Notes under the pieces: generated by a model
Databases searched by the model: none
Told to the model about the DNA's origin: nothing
The model's input: only the letters and a program-made list of their open reading frames with translations
Assembly (NCBI GenBank): GCA_949825045.1
Contig: OX463814.1
Coordinates: 35,916,383 to 35,980,382, forward strand
Direction: 5' to 3'
DNA: 64,000 nucleotides
Origin: Argyresthia goedartella
Lineage: Eukaryota; Arthropoda; Insecta; Lepidoptera; Argyresthiidae
Part shown: piece after piece, positions 33,446-43,799 of the stretch
Numbering within the stretch: the stretch's first letter is position 1
How the letters are laid out: every line of letters begins with the position of its first letter
Program-made: the position numbers and the translations under genes

Positions 33446-34139
33446 ATAGACCTATACAATATCTTTCAGAGGTGAGACCTAAGAATTGCAATTGATAAGT
33501 TGAGTCAGCACTCTTACTAACATTATTATTTTGTGCTGAAATGGGCTATCAACTGGATGAAAAATGATCATTCTATGTTATACATACATTGCTTAACATG
33601 TTGTTAAGGTTAAAATAATGATTTTGAGCGATAGTTCTTAAAAATACTCCCATGGGGGGCAGTCATAACGTCTTCAATCTTTTGTATGGGATTTGAATAT
33701 ATGTTTTCCAGAAACTTATTGTGTGGTATCAAATAAAAAGGCTTCATGAGCCGGTTCTGAAAATATAATAAACTATTAAATACCTTCCAGCCACCTGTAT
33801 TCTAAAAATCCAAAAAATATTTTCAAAAAAAACACGTTTGTGCTCCTACAGTCAGGAGATGGCTTGGTCAATTTTCGTTAAACATTTGCCAAATTTCAGT
33901 TAACATAACTCATATCAAACCTCAAAAAGGCGATAATTTTTTATATTTTCTATTCTTTTTTATTTTTTTTTTCTTTATGAAAAAGTTTTAGATTCAGCGT
34001 TTATTGAAACTTGTGTATTGGCCGAAAGGTAATGGTGTAGTATCCTTCGATTTTAGGTTTTCAATCAATATCGGCTTTGGACATCGCCCCCTATAAGCGA
34101 AAAACTCGAGAACGGCTGGATCAATTTGGGTGTTTTTAA
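33446..34139. other. No gene recognised
   Basis: AT-rich; possibly MITE-derived, but no partner copy identified here. Confidence 0.4.
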
Positions 34140-34395
34140 CGGCAACAAATATAATGATCACCAGAATATTTTTTTCTTACCCAAAATTGATAAATGAAGA
34201 CCAAAAGTTGCAAAAAATTTCAGGGCAAAATACTGCGGCAGCTTAGGTGAAGGGTAAAGGGGGTGAGCGAAGCGAAGCCCCTTTCTCCTTCGTGTTAGGT
34301 TGAACATGTAACAACAGCAAAAAATACTTAAAACATAAACTTAAGTACACAAAACATAAAAATAAGTTTGGTGATCATTTATCCAAACACAATTT
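34140..34395. mobile_element. Hairpin element with conserved core, copy 2
   Basis: AATATAATGATCACCAGAAT (about 34150) is opposed by AGTTTGGTGATCATTTATCC (about 34363); TGATCACCA pairs exactly and the rest partly. Core: TCAGGGCAAAATACTGCGGC ... GTGAGCGAAGCGAAGCCCC ... GTGTTAGGTTGAACATG (34220-34345). Its arms resemble those of copy 4 (53480-53735). Confidence 0.7.
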
Positions 34396-34504
34396 GGTGG
34401 AGATTTATCCATTCTGGCAATCATTTCGAATTTATTGGTAGTAAAATAGTTGGTAAACTATTTGCTCAAATCTCAGAAAGGTTCTTATAAAACATAACAT
34501 GTAT

Positions 34505-34592
34505 GTAAGGTACAACATTGCTCCTAACCCCACAGTAGGATAGCCTATGTCGTGGGGACTAGAAACAGCGAAGTCAAAAACATGTAAACGAC
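34505..34592 (-). mobile_element. SINE family 2, 3' half, inverted
   Basis: CCCCACAGTAGGATAGCCTA ... GAAACAGCGAAGTC is the reverse complement of the SINE 3' half. It abuts the + copy at 34593, so the pair is head-to-head. Confidence 0.7.
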
Positions 34593-34770
34593 CTTTGTGG
34601 CGCTGCGGTTGTGGCTTTGCCTGCCATGCGAGAGGTCCTGGGTTCGATGAGAAAAAAAAAAACAGGTCTTGGATCTTTATATGTGTGTGGCGTTGCTGTT
34701 TCTGGTTCTCACGACACATGGTATCCTAGTGTGGGGCCAGAAGCAATGAATGTCTGTATGTAATGTTTTT
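34593..34770 (+). mobile_element. tRNA-derived SINE, family 2
   Basis: CCTTTGTGGCGCTGCGGTTG (box A), GAGAGGTCCTGGGTTCGATG (box B), an A-run, then GGTCTTGGATCTTTATATG and GGTATCCTAGTGTGGGGCC. Box B is cut short before the A-run. Confidence 0.85.
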
Positions 34771-34774
34771 TTCC

Positions 34775-34850
34775 TGCCCAGCTGGGATTCGCACCCGGGT
34801 CCTTTCGCGTGTCAAGCACAGCCCCAATCACTTCCCCACAGCGTTCACCG
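34775..34850 (-). mobile_element. tRNA-like SINE head, inverted
   Basis: The minus strand reads GGGAAGTGATTGGGGCTGTG then CCCGGGTGCGAATCCCAGC, a tRNA-like head with box B. No SINE body is attached. Confidence 0.6.
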
Positions 34851-34879
34851 TCGCTTGTTTCAATAGACGTGTAATGGTA

Positions 34880-36253
34880 CAGCTTGTCAAGTTGGTACGC
34901 AGCACTCCCATGGTCTGGTCCCGGGACGAAAGATGCGGGGGCTGCGAGGGGGGGAGAGATGACCTATACGCAGATGACCTCCAAATATATCAGCACTTCT
35001 CTCCGTGTGATGTGAAATAGACTGTAGAGGCGTTGAATGCTGACCTCGATAACATCAGGAAATGGGCTATTTTTTTTAATATGGGCTGCAAGTCAACCCG
35101 GGAAAATCTCAACCCATGATTATGGGTACACGGCACTCGCTTAATTTATTATAGAATTCGCCCGTCGATCCTGTATTGTATGATGGTACCATAATTACTT
35201 ACAGTGAGAAAGCTAAGAATCTTGGGGTTATATTTGACAACTTGCTGTCTTGGTCGCCCCATGTTTGTGAGGTCAGCAAACGAGTCTTTGCGTCATTTCA
35301 CTCCCCCCGAAGATTGCAGTACTTCCTGCCACGGCAGACTAAAATCACTCTTGCTCAGTCCCTTCTACTACCTTTAATAGACTATGCGGATGTTTGTTGG
35401 GTCAGCGCGAACGAAGAACAACTGAACAAACTCGAACGACTTCAAAATCTCGGGATTCGGTTTATCTACGGGTTGCGCAAGTATGACCATGTCTCCCAGT
35501 ATCGCAAGGAGTTGGGGTGGCCCCCGATCCGTCTTCGCCGTGACATACACATTCTCTCGTATCTGTTCAATATTTTGCGAAATCCCTGATACCCCCATAT
35601 CTACGCCAACGTTTTGACTTTCTTTTCCCAAGGGATAGCAATCCGAGATCCCACACGGTGTCTCTCCTTTCAACTCCTCGGCATAACACTGCCCCTTACG
35701 AACACTCGTTTAGGTTAAGGGCAATCCGAATGTGGAACGCACTTCCCTGCGCTATTAGGGAAAGTCCCTCAATTTTCACTTTTAAGAAAAGACTGAAAGT
35801 GCATTTCCTTTCTCTTCCGTAACAGGTACCATATTTATGTAGGTATATGTATGATTTATTATGTTCATGCTGTATGTTTTATTTTATGTAGTTGCAGTAT
35901 ATATTTTTTTTTTATATTTGGTATAGTTTATATATGTATATTTTGAAAGTAATTTTCGTACGTATGTATAGAGTGTTATTGCGAACTAGGACTTTCCTGT
36001 ATAATTAACTCTCCTGTACTGCCTAGGTTTGCTGGAAGAAATCTCTTTTAGCGATAAGCTCGACTTTGCTTAGTACATTTCTTTCAATTGTCTGTAACTT
36101 TATATTATCTATGCAATAAAGAATATGAATAGAAAGAAGAGCGCGGGCGGCGGAGGGCGTAGCAGGAACCGCCCGCGCCTTCTCTCCCGGCCCTGCATCT
36201 TTCGTCCCGTGGCCCGCAGACCATGGGAGTGCTCCGTACGAATTTGACAAGCT
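34880..36253. repeat. Inverted repeat X flanking the LINE copy
   Basis: CAGCTTGTCAAGTTGGTACG ... GCACTCCCATGGTCTGG ... CGGGACGAAAGATGC (34881-34938) recurs inverted at about 36193-36253 with roughly 85-90 percent identity by eye. In both places a tRNA-like SINE head lies further out (34775-34850 minus; 36280 plus), so the two sides of the LINE mirror each other. Nature of X unknown. Confidence 0.7.
34960..36127 (+). pseudogene. CR1/Jockey-group LINE, 3' part of reverse transcriptase (family L2 here, copy 1)
   Basis: Starts within the reverse transcriptase at the catalytic box DLYADDLQIYQ (34963). An in-frame TAG (35018) and a frameshift near a T-run (about 35069) follow. The best preserved block is 35176-35589: GTIITYSEKAKNLGVIFDN, SLLLPLIDYADVCW and KLERLQNLGIRFIYGLRKYD. 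The C-terminus (WNALPCAIRESPSIFTFKKR, about 35730-35790) is again shifted. The 3' UTR ends GCAATAAAGAATATGAAT at 36127 with no long tail. Copy 2 is at 39800-40862. 5'-truncated and dead. Family name is mine, for reference only. Confidence 0.85.
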
Positions 36254-36279
36254 GAAGCGAAAAAAAACTTATCGTCGAC

Positions 36280-36376
36280 CTCTGTGGCGCTGCGGTTGTG
36301 GCTCTGCCTACCATGCAAGAGGTCCCGGGTTCGATCCAGTGTGGGACCCGAAGCAATGAATGCCTGTATCTGAATC
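36280..36376 (+). mobile_element. SINE family 2, internally deleted
   Basis: Head CCTCTGTGGCGCTGCGGTTG and box B GTCCCGGGTTCGATCC are joined directly to the 3' part AGTGTGGGACCCGAAGCAAT; about 110 bp of the body is missing. Confidence 0.8.
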
Positions 36377-36393
36377 TTTATTTTTATGTTTGT

Positions 36394-36584
36394 CTGACCC
36401 GGTGGCGGCGTCGCTAGCGTCAATCGCGACGCGTGGCATTTCATACTGGCGACTGTAGTTCTCGTTTTGGCCACCGGGTCAGTTGAGTTTGTGGCTCTGC
36501 AGATTTGACAAACGGCATCTGTCGGATCAGCTAGTCTCTCAAAGAGTTGCCGAAACGATCTGTAAATTTTAAGCTGACCCGGTG
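36394..36584. repeat. CTGACCCGGTGGC inverted repeat plus third copy
   Basis: CTGACCCGGTGGC (36394-36406) and GCCACCGGGTCAG (36470-36482) are exact complements around a GC-rich 63-bp loop; CTGACCCGGTG occurs again at 36574. Could be a tiny MITE with a relic copy. Confidence 0.6.
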
Positions 36585-38478
36585 AACTTCGGACCACCTA
36601 AAAGATTGTGGAATAAGTAATACTTAAAATAGTTGGTCGATAAATTAAAGTCGTTAGTAATTTACATGTGAAAGATATCCGCTACTAACGCCATCTATGC
36701 TTTGCGTAGTAACTATATTGCATTGCACAGTCATGGAACTTAATGTTCGCTACCAACAAAGAGGTAAAATGCATTACCTAATTAATCAATGACAAAGGAG
36801 TTTGAATGATCTATGGCTAACAACGCCATCTAGGGATAGGAAGCTGAGACCTCTCCACTTTCCATGCAAAACGTTTTTTGGTTTTTAGCTGTATACATTT
36901 TTTCCTAATTTCTTTTACTTAAACTTCTCTGGAATGAGGAGAGTAAATGTGAATAGGAATTATTCAAACTGGTCGGACCTATTTAAAGATTGAGTAAGAC
37001 TAGCGTTTAGCAATTCATTTTATGAGTATAAAAAATATAAAAATTATATGTATATATAGAGATGCTCTGCAAAATACCGGAATTTAATGGTGTGTCCGTT
37101 CCAAATAATATTTATTTAACACTCTTTTATTAGGTTCACCTGTAACTAAGGAAGTAAGTAACTATGTAAATAAATCTTGCAAGTTCAATTTGACCCACTT
37201 TCCGGTTTTCTATTGAGCTAAAATTTTGAATAATTATGTAAGTTTGGTGACACTGCAATATTATGATACCATCGAGCTGATCTGGTCATGGTTCCGGATG
37301 CTGGTCACAGGAACTCTAATATAAAACAACGCAATCCTATCGAGTTTGGGCTCCTTAGAATCATCTCGGTGAGTAATTGATGGAAAACTAATGGTATCGA
37401 GCTGATCTGATGATGGGATCTGAAGGTGGATAGTGGAACTCTTCAATGGCTACTAGTAAACCCCTGGACTCGTTTGATATGTTTTAACGTGAGAATACAT
37501 CCGTGTTTTTAAGGTTTTTAAACAATCTAATTTTGATGAAAAATGTCTCTTAGTTTGAGTACACAATGTTCATGACGGTACGCCCAGTAGCAGTTTGCAG
37601 GGCATTACATTTTTTAAGATCGTTTCTGCAACTCACTATGGATCTTACGACAAATAAAATAAACTCCCATTCAACACTTGTTTAAAAACAAAAATTGAAC
37701 TTTTGATTTGACGTTTGTTTTTAGGTGACGTTTCAAATACCACCGGCGTTAGCAAACGCCACTTTTCCGTTACAGGTTTTAAATTTTATTACCATGGCAT
37801 AAGGTTCCAAATCGCGACCCGTCCCATCTACCCTCGGTTGTTGAGAGGTTAAACTATAATCAATTTTTTGTAGTACACTGTATGGGCCTTACCACATAAA
37901 AATACCGTTCAACACTTGTTTAAAAACAAAAACGTATGGGAATTGACGTTTGTTTTGAGGTTAAACGGTGTTTAATATTTTTTGTGGTAACACGGTATAT
38001 GTCTAACATCGTGCTTACCCTACCGCCGCGGCTCAAATAAATTTGCGCTTCTAAAATAAAAGCCTAAGCCAATTATGGTGCAATCACTAACCGCCATGGA
38101 CAGTGAGCGTTTTAATCACAACGCCATCTATCGCCGCTTCGTAATAACTTCCATCTAGACACCAGAGCGGGCCGCCAAACGACGGAGTGCCACATTGATT
38201 GCTTTTTAATAGCTCGAGCTATCAACGCAGATATTGCTCTGTGAACCGCTCATAGTGTCTGCTACGGCCAGTTTTATTGCTTACCTATCGGATTTAATCA
38301 CTTTACAATGACGCTTCTGAGTGTACCTATAGAACTGGCAACACTCACGAAAATCCAAACTAAGTTCGTCACCGCTTTGGCCTGAATACACTTACCTCAA
38401 GGCAGTTGACTGATGTGAACTGTTCAGTGTTACTTTCCGAGAAACCGATGTTCGACTGAGCAGTCCAAATTGATACTT
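36585..38478. other. No gene; small dispersed repeats
   Basis: TTCAACACTTGTTTAAAAAC with a nearby GACGTTTGTTTT occurs twice in direct orientation (about 37670-37735 and 37902-37965). CGCCACTTTTCCGTTACAGG ... TTGAGAGGTTAA (37758-37852) recurs at 44027-44120. No ORF with a domain. Confidence 0.6.
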
Positions 38479-38650
38479 TTTAGGGTTCCTTATCCGAAGT
38501 GTTACAAACGGGACAATATTACAAAGCCCACTATCCGTCCGTCTGTCTGTCCGTCAGCGGATTGTATCTCGTGAAACGTAATAGGTAGAGTATTTAAATG
38601 TTCACAGAACGAGTATTTCTGTTGCTGCGAGTAATTAATTACACGTAAAA
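38479..38650 (-). mobile_element. Fragment of the GGTACGGAACCC repeat
   Basis: TTTTAGGGTTCCTTATCCG ... ATCCGTCCGTCTGTCTGTCC ... GAGTATTTCTGTTGCTGCG is the 3' part of the repeat in reverse orientation. Confidence 0.7.
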
Positions 38651-38692
38651 AAAATATTGTCTGTATAGTCGGTTTACGGATGATAATTTTAC

Positions 38693-38843
38693 GTGATAAC
38701 GTCATAAGAATCGCTTAGGCCGATCGTGCCTCTCTATCGCTTGCCCCGCGCTCTCACTTGCACGCTCGGCTCAACGTGACAATGGAACGTGACACTTTTT
38801 AGTGCGTGAAGTTGGCGTTCATCGATTTATAAGACGTTATCAC
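38693..38843. mobile_element. Small MITE-like element with 21-bp TIRs
   Basis: GTGATAACGTCATAAGAATCG (38693-38713) pairs with CGATTTATAAGACGTTATCAC (38823-38843) at 18 of 21 positions. The interior is GC-rich (CGCTTGCCCCGCGCTCTCAC). 151 bp, non-coding. Confidence 0.75.
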
Positions 38844-38857
38844 ATCAAAAAACGACA

Positions 38858-38932
38858 CAGGGTATCCCAGTTTGGGGCCAGATCGTATATGCCTGTATAT
38901 AAATGTTTAGTTTATGTTTATTTCAAAGGTAG
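38858..38932 (+). mobile_element. SINE family 2, 3' end only
   Basis: ACACAGGGTATCCCAGTTTG then CCAGATCGTATATGCCTGTA, matching the SINE 3' third. The head is absent. Confidence 0.65.
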
Positions 38933-39429
38933 ATAGTAAGTAGTCAGTCCGCTGCCTATCGCGAGCCACACCGCGCGCCTACCGCTGTCTTTTAATACGC
39001 AATAAATCCAAGTTCTTACCATTATCAGCTTCTTTCACTCCTGCGTGCAGTGCCTACAGTTCACAATGATGACGATACGTTTAATTTTTTAAATGGCGCC
39101 CTTTTGCTATTCTTTATTTAGCTAACCTTTATTAATCCTAAATTATTCACAGACTTGCGGGTTCTTTTTTTTTTGAGCCTGTAAACAATTATGGTCTACC
39201 AAAATTCGAATGCTAGAAATTAGAAATTTCTGAATTATTTATAAGTCAATTAGGAATATTTAACTCAATAATGACTACGCTAACTCATTTACAGACCTTT
39301 CCTAATATTTAAGGGTTAACAAAAAAACTTCTCTAAATTTAAATCCAAAATGTTGTATGTCCTTGTATGACCTTGTATCGTTCCGATAGTCTCTTTTTTC
39401 TGGCAAGTGGATATTTTGTAGAGCATTTC

Positions 39430-39657
39430 GACGGCCTCTGTGGCGCAGCAGTTGTGGCTCTGCCTACCATGCGAGAGGTCCCGGGTTCGATCCCCGACTG
39501 GGGGGGTAAAGAAAAAAAAATAAAAAAAAAACTCCCCAGGTCTTGGATGTTTATATGTGAGTGACGTCGCTGTTTCCGGTTATCACGACACAGGGTATCC
39601 TAGTGTGGGGCCAGAAGCAATGTATGTGCCTGTATGTAAATGTAAATGTTTATTTTA
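39430..39657 (+). mobile_element. tRNA-derived SINE, family 2, best copy in the window
   Basis: CCTCTGTGGCGCAGCAGTTG (box A region), GAGGTCCCGGGTTCGATCCC (box B), an A-rich linker, then CAGGTCTTGGATGTTTATATG, CACGACACAGGGTATCCTAG and a T/A-rich tail. Pol III-transcribed type. Confidence 0.9.
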
Positions 39658-39799
39658 AAAAAAACAGCCAATGACGTTGTAGTACGATACACAGTTAGTA
39701 TATAAATATCAATTATTGGGTTTATTTGATTTAGTTTTGTTTTTGTATTTATTGTACATCTATTTTAGTCTATGGTAATACCTTCTTCTCTTGTTGTGA

Positions 39800-40862
39800 T
39801 AGTGATAGTTCAGTTAGCGTGGGAAGTGTTGGACCAGCAGCGAATGACTCGCAGTCCAATAACTTGACACCAGTGTTTTCAAACCTTGGTGCGAATTTCA
39901 ACGTTGTTCATATTAATGCACAACGCATTCACACCAGCTATGCTGACCTAATTGTTGTTTTTAGTGATCAGATCATATTATGGTATTCTTCTTTCGGAAT
40001 CTTTTCTCAAGTCATCTCTTCCTTCTCCTATTTGTGCTCTGCCAGGGTTCAGTCTCTACCGGAACGACAGGACAGGCAAGGCTGATGGCGGCGTTGCTAT
40101 CTACGTACGTTCCGACATCCCATGCAAAGTCATCAGCCAGTCACCAAGCTTGTGCTCTGGATCTGCCGAATACCTGTTCCTGGAAATCTGCTTGCGTCGC
40201 AATAAGTTCCTTACCCCCAGGGATAGCAACCGGATCCCACACGATATCTCTACTTTCAAACGCTTACAAACACTCGTTTTGGTTAACGGCGATCCGACTG
40301 TGGAACGCACTTCCCTGCGCTAATGGAGACAGTCCCTCAATTTTCACATTTAAGAAAAGATTGAATGAGGAAATGCTCATTCAATCCCTTTCGTTCTCTT
40401 TCGTTATAGGTACTTTTATATATGTATATATAAATAGTATTATTATTATTATTACGAGCCCACCATGTCCCACTGCTGGGCAAAGGCCTCTCTCCCCCTC
40501 TTCCACTCTATCCGATCCTGAGGGGTCTCCCTCCACTCCTTGTCCCATAGACCCAACTCATCACTCCATCTCTTCCTGGGTCGGCCACGCTTTCTCTTTG
40601 CATTTAAATAGTATATGTTTGATATATATTTAATTTCTGTGCTTTTGCATTTTATTTAGTTATACATCATTTATTATATTATTATGTTTTAGTTTCGTAA
40701 ATAAATAATTAGAGGTACATAGTTTTATTGCGCACCAGGCCTTGTCCTGCCCTGCCTATGTTTACTGGTAGTAAACTCTATTTATAGATAAGCTCGCCTT
40801 TGCACATAATTTGTTTTGTTACCCTACCATTAAGATTTCTGTGCAATAAAGAATATGAATAA
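39800..40862 (+). pseudogene. Internally deleted LINE (family L2 here, copy 2)
   Basis: The first part is an endonuclease N-terminus: NFNVVHINAQ, then SESFLKSSLPS, PGFSLYRNDRTGKADGGVAI and YVRSDIPCKV (39890-40190), with a frameshift near 39955. At about 40200 it passes directly into the RT C-terminus (AIRLWNALPCANGDSPSIFT in the third frame, to about 40370), so the whole reverse transcriptase core is missing. The 3' UTR ends GCAATAAAGAATATGAAT at 40862, as in the copy at 34960-36127. A fragment of another element is inserted at 40441-40604. Non-functional; could only move in trans. Confidence 0.8.
40431..40614 (-). mobile_element. Nested RTE-type 3' fragment with 10-bp target duplication
   Basis: TAAATAGTAT occurs at 40431-40440 and again at 40605-40614. 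Between them lies (ATT)n then ACGAGCCCACCATGTCCCAC and TGCTGGGCAAAGGCCTCTC, the reverse complement of an RTE 3' end, with its (AAT)n tail at the left junction. Inserted in the minus orientation into the 3' UTR of the LINE. Confidence 0.85.
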
Positions 40863-41111
40863 TACAGAAATTCAAAATGTATTCATTTTGTAAAGTTTGT
40901 AAGCGTGCGTTGGATCTTAAGGCGATACCTCGTCCGTGCAAAGGTCCCCGTTACTCCAGGCGGAAAGACCAGCAGTGTGAGAGGGACGGAATCGGGAAAA
41001 AATGAAATAACGAAGCGCTAAACCACAGAAAAATTGTTTCAAAATAAACTACGCTATTTTGTTAAAAAGTGATTAAGGAGATTTTGCGAATACATAATAT
41101 CTACATTTTGA
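40863..41111. other. No gene recognised
   Basis: Short spacer; TTAAGGCGATACCTCGTCCG and neighbouring sequence have no partner in the window. Confidence 0.4.
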
Positions 41112-41462
41112 ACGCAGTTCCACAATGAAATTAGTTAGGATTTCAGAATTACAGGAAAAATAAAACAATTTAGAGGTTTTCGTAATTAAATTCTATCTAC
41201 AAAATTTCATCCAATCGCGTTTTCCTTTTGTGGAAATCTTAATCAAATACTCAATAAATGTTAACCCAAAAATCAAATCTGTAGATAACTTCATGGTGGA
41301 GTAAATGGATTCGAAAAAAACCCAATTTCTTTTTTGTAGCACCTTAAACGCTTAGATTGTATATCCAGTGTAGTGCTTTCATCGTACTCTCACATCACTA
41401 CGTGCGAAAATTTAGAAATTAAAGGTTAAAAGAAGACTCGAGGAGAGGGGGGTATTAAAACA

Positions 41463-42767
41463 CAGTCAGGTCATAAGTTCTGTCACACAATAAAAACTTT
41501 TGAATTTAGAACGCTGGCCACAAAAAAGTTTATTGAATTCGAATTTCGAATTTTTCATCAAAATAAAAATGTGTACTTTTTAGAATTTTCCTCATTTTTA
41601 AATATGGAGTGGACACTAAAAGAAAACCGTGTCGCAGTTATTGCGTTGCATCGTTGCGGTTACGCGCCAATTCAGATTTTCGACTTACTGAAAAATTTGA
41701 ATATAACCAAAAGATTCGTTTATCGTACCATAAAACGATACAATGAAGACTCTAGTGTAGATGACAGGTCAAGAAGTGGTCGACCTCGCTCTGTTAGCAC
41801 TCCAGCAGTGATAAAAGCTGTGAAGGCGCGAATTCAAAGATATCCCATACGTAAGCAGAAACTGTTGGCCCTTCAGATTGGGTTAAGCAGGACCACGGTG
41901 AAAAGGGTGTTAAATGAAGACTTAGGGCTTAGGGCATATCGAATAAAAACAGGACATCGTTTAGATGCTCGTTTAATGGACCTGAGACTGAAGAGATGCC
42001 GCGCTTTGTTGAAGCGGTACGCGGGAAAAAAGCATCGGGAAATTCTTTTTTCGGATGAAAAAATTTTCACCGTGGAAGAGAGCTACAACAAACAAAATGA
42101 TAAGGTGTACGCACACAGCAGTGAAGAAGCGAGCAACCGTATTCCGCGTGTCCAACGAGGTAATTTTCCATCCTCGCTCATGGTTTGGTTGGGAGTCTCT
42201 TATTGGGGCTTAACTGAGGTACATTTTTATGAGAAAGGCGTAAAAACGAATGCAGTTGTGTATCAAAATACAGTCCTCATGAACCTTGTGGAACCTGTTT
42301 CTCATACCATGTTTAATAACAGGCACTGGGTATTCCAACAAGATTCTGCGCCAACTCATAGAGCGAAAAGCACACAAGACTGGCTGGCGGCGCGTGAAAT
42401 CGACTTCATCCGGCACAAAGACTGGCCCTCCTCCAGTCCAGATTTGAGTCCGTTAGATTACAAGATATGGCAACACTTGGAGGAAAAGGCCTGCTCAAAG
42501 CCTCATCCTGATTTGGAGTCACTCAAGGCATCCTTGATTAAGGCAGCCGCCGATTTTGACATGGACCTCGTTCGTGCTGCGATAGACGACTGGCCGCGCA
42601 GAATAAAGGCCTGTATTCAAAATCGCGGGGGTCATTTTGAATAAACTTTATTACCATAAGAATCTATGTTTTATTAAGGTTATTTTGCTATATAAATGTT
42701 TACATCAATAATAAACATGTCTAAATTATTTCATATTGCACATGTGACAGAACTTATGACCTGACTA
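41463..42767 (+). mobile_element. mariner/maT-type DNA transposon, DD37D
   Basis: 25-bp terminal repeats: left CAGTCAGGTCATAAGTTCTG... (41463-41487), right its complement (42743-42767), differing only in the outermost base. The TA target duplication is not clean: CA precedes the left end and TG follows the right. The transposase frame is intact. 1305 bp in total, with typical mariner proportions. Confidence 0.9.
41604..42644 (+). CDS. mariner/maT-type transposase (346 aa)
   Basis: The start is the ATG at 41604 (MEWTLKENRV); the open frame extends 11 codons upstream without another ATG. The N-terminal paired-like region has two HTH units (residues about 5-50 and 70-120) around an AT-hook-like SGRPRS (58-63). 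The catalytic triad is ILFSDEKIF (D151), WVFQQDSAPTH (D247) and SSPDLSPLDYKIW (D285); 37 residues separate the second and third Asp, giving DD37D, the maT group pattern. Length is normal for the family and no stop or frameshift interrupts it. It cuts and pastes DNA at the matching 25-bp ends. Ends, ORF and catalytic residues are all intact, so recent activity is likely. Confidence 0.93.
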   Translation: MEWTLKENRVAVIALHRCGYAPIQIFDLLKNLNITKRFVYRTIKRYNEDSSVDDRSRSGRPRSVSTPAVIKAVKARIQRYPIRKQKLLALQIGLSRTTVKRVLNEDLGLRAYRIKTGHRLDARLMDLRLKRCRALLKRYAGKKHREILFSDEKIFTVEESYNKQNDKVYAHSSEEASNRIPRVQRGNFPSSLMVWLGVSYWGLTEVHFYEKGVKTNAVVYQNTVLMNLVEPVSHTMFNNRHWVFQQDSAPTHRAKSTQDWLAAREIDFIRHKDWPSSSPDLSPLDYKIWQHLEEKACSKPHPDLESLKASLIKAAADFDMDLVRAAIDDWPRRIKACIQNRGGHFE

Positions 42768-43344
42768 TGTATATGCGTTGTTTTAACGGATTTAAATGCA
42801 AGTTGAGAAAATTCACTAATGAGCATCAAAGGAGCAGTTCCACAATTAAATTAGTTAGGATTTCAGAATTTCAGGAAAAAATAAACAATTTAGAGGTTTT
42901 CGTCATTAAATTCTATCGACAAAATTTCATCCAATCGCGTTTTCCTTTTGTGGAAATCTTAATCAAATACTCAATAAATGTTAACCCAAAAATCAAATCT
43001 GTAGATAACTTCATGGTGTAGTAAATAGATTCGAAAAAAAACCCAATTTCTTTTTCGTAGCACCTTAAACGCTTAGATTATATATCCAGTGTAGTGCTTT
43101 CATCGTACTCTCACATCACTACGTGCGAAAATTTAGAAATTAAAGGTTAAAAGAAGACTCGGGGAGAGGGGGGTATTAATATATGCGTTTTTTATACGGA
43201 TTTAAATGCAAGTTGAGAAAATTCATTAATGAGAATCAAAGGTTGAAGAGTCTGCGAAACGTCACCAGCATAATATTACTGTCTATCATATGAAATTGTA
43301 ACCTTAAATATAATAACTGTTTTATATTTATTCATATTTATTTT

Positions 43345-43700
43345 ATATAATAATAATTATTATTATTATTTATTGCACAGAAAACACAATGGAAAAAATA
43401 TAACGAACAATGTGCAAAGGTGAGCCTATTTCTAAAAAGAATTTTTTTAGAGCTAACCTGTGAGGAAAGGAAAAAATATTTATAGAGAGGTAGTCCTAGT
43501 GTACAATTAAGAGTTAAAAGAAAGAAATAAAGTCAATATACTATCAGATAAATCACAATACATCCTACACATACTATAAAATAAATTAATAGTATACAAT
43601 AAATACATAGATACACATACATACTATAAGATTGGGTATCTTGCGGAAGAGAGGAGATGCTGTTTCAACTTTTTCTTAAAGGAGATTATATCTTAATTTA
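43345..43700 (-). pseudogene. LINE 3' end with (AAT)n tail
   Basis: On the minus strand the end of an RT-type ORF reads IISFKKKLKQHLLSS (43630-43690), a motif near the C-terminus of CR1/Jockey-group ORF2. A 3' UTR and TGTGCAATAAATAATAATAA tail at 43360-43375 follow. Strongly 5'-truncated. Confidence 0.7.
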
Positions 43701-43799
43701 CCTATTGCCTACTACAAAGTTTGAAAATATATGTAGAGCTATGTTTCTTTTTTAATTTGTTACTCCTATTACTGCATACTGTTTATAAATGTTACACAA

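Larger units (their letters stand above)
41112..43245 (+). repeat. Tandem duplication of a 0.4-kb segment, first copy split by a transposon
   Basis: Block A (41112-41460: GCAGTTCCACAATGAAATTA ... GAGAGGGGGGTATTA) recurs at 42833-43180. Block B (42768-42832: TATATGCGTTGTTTTAACGG ... TTCACTAATGAGCATCAAAG) recurs at 43181-43245. Order is A - mariner - B - A - B, so the segment was duplicated in tandem and one copy took the insertion between A and B. By eye the copies are about 95 percent identical. Confidence 0.92.
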
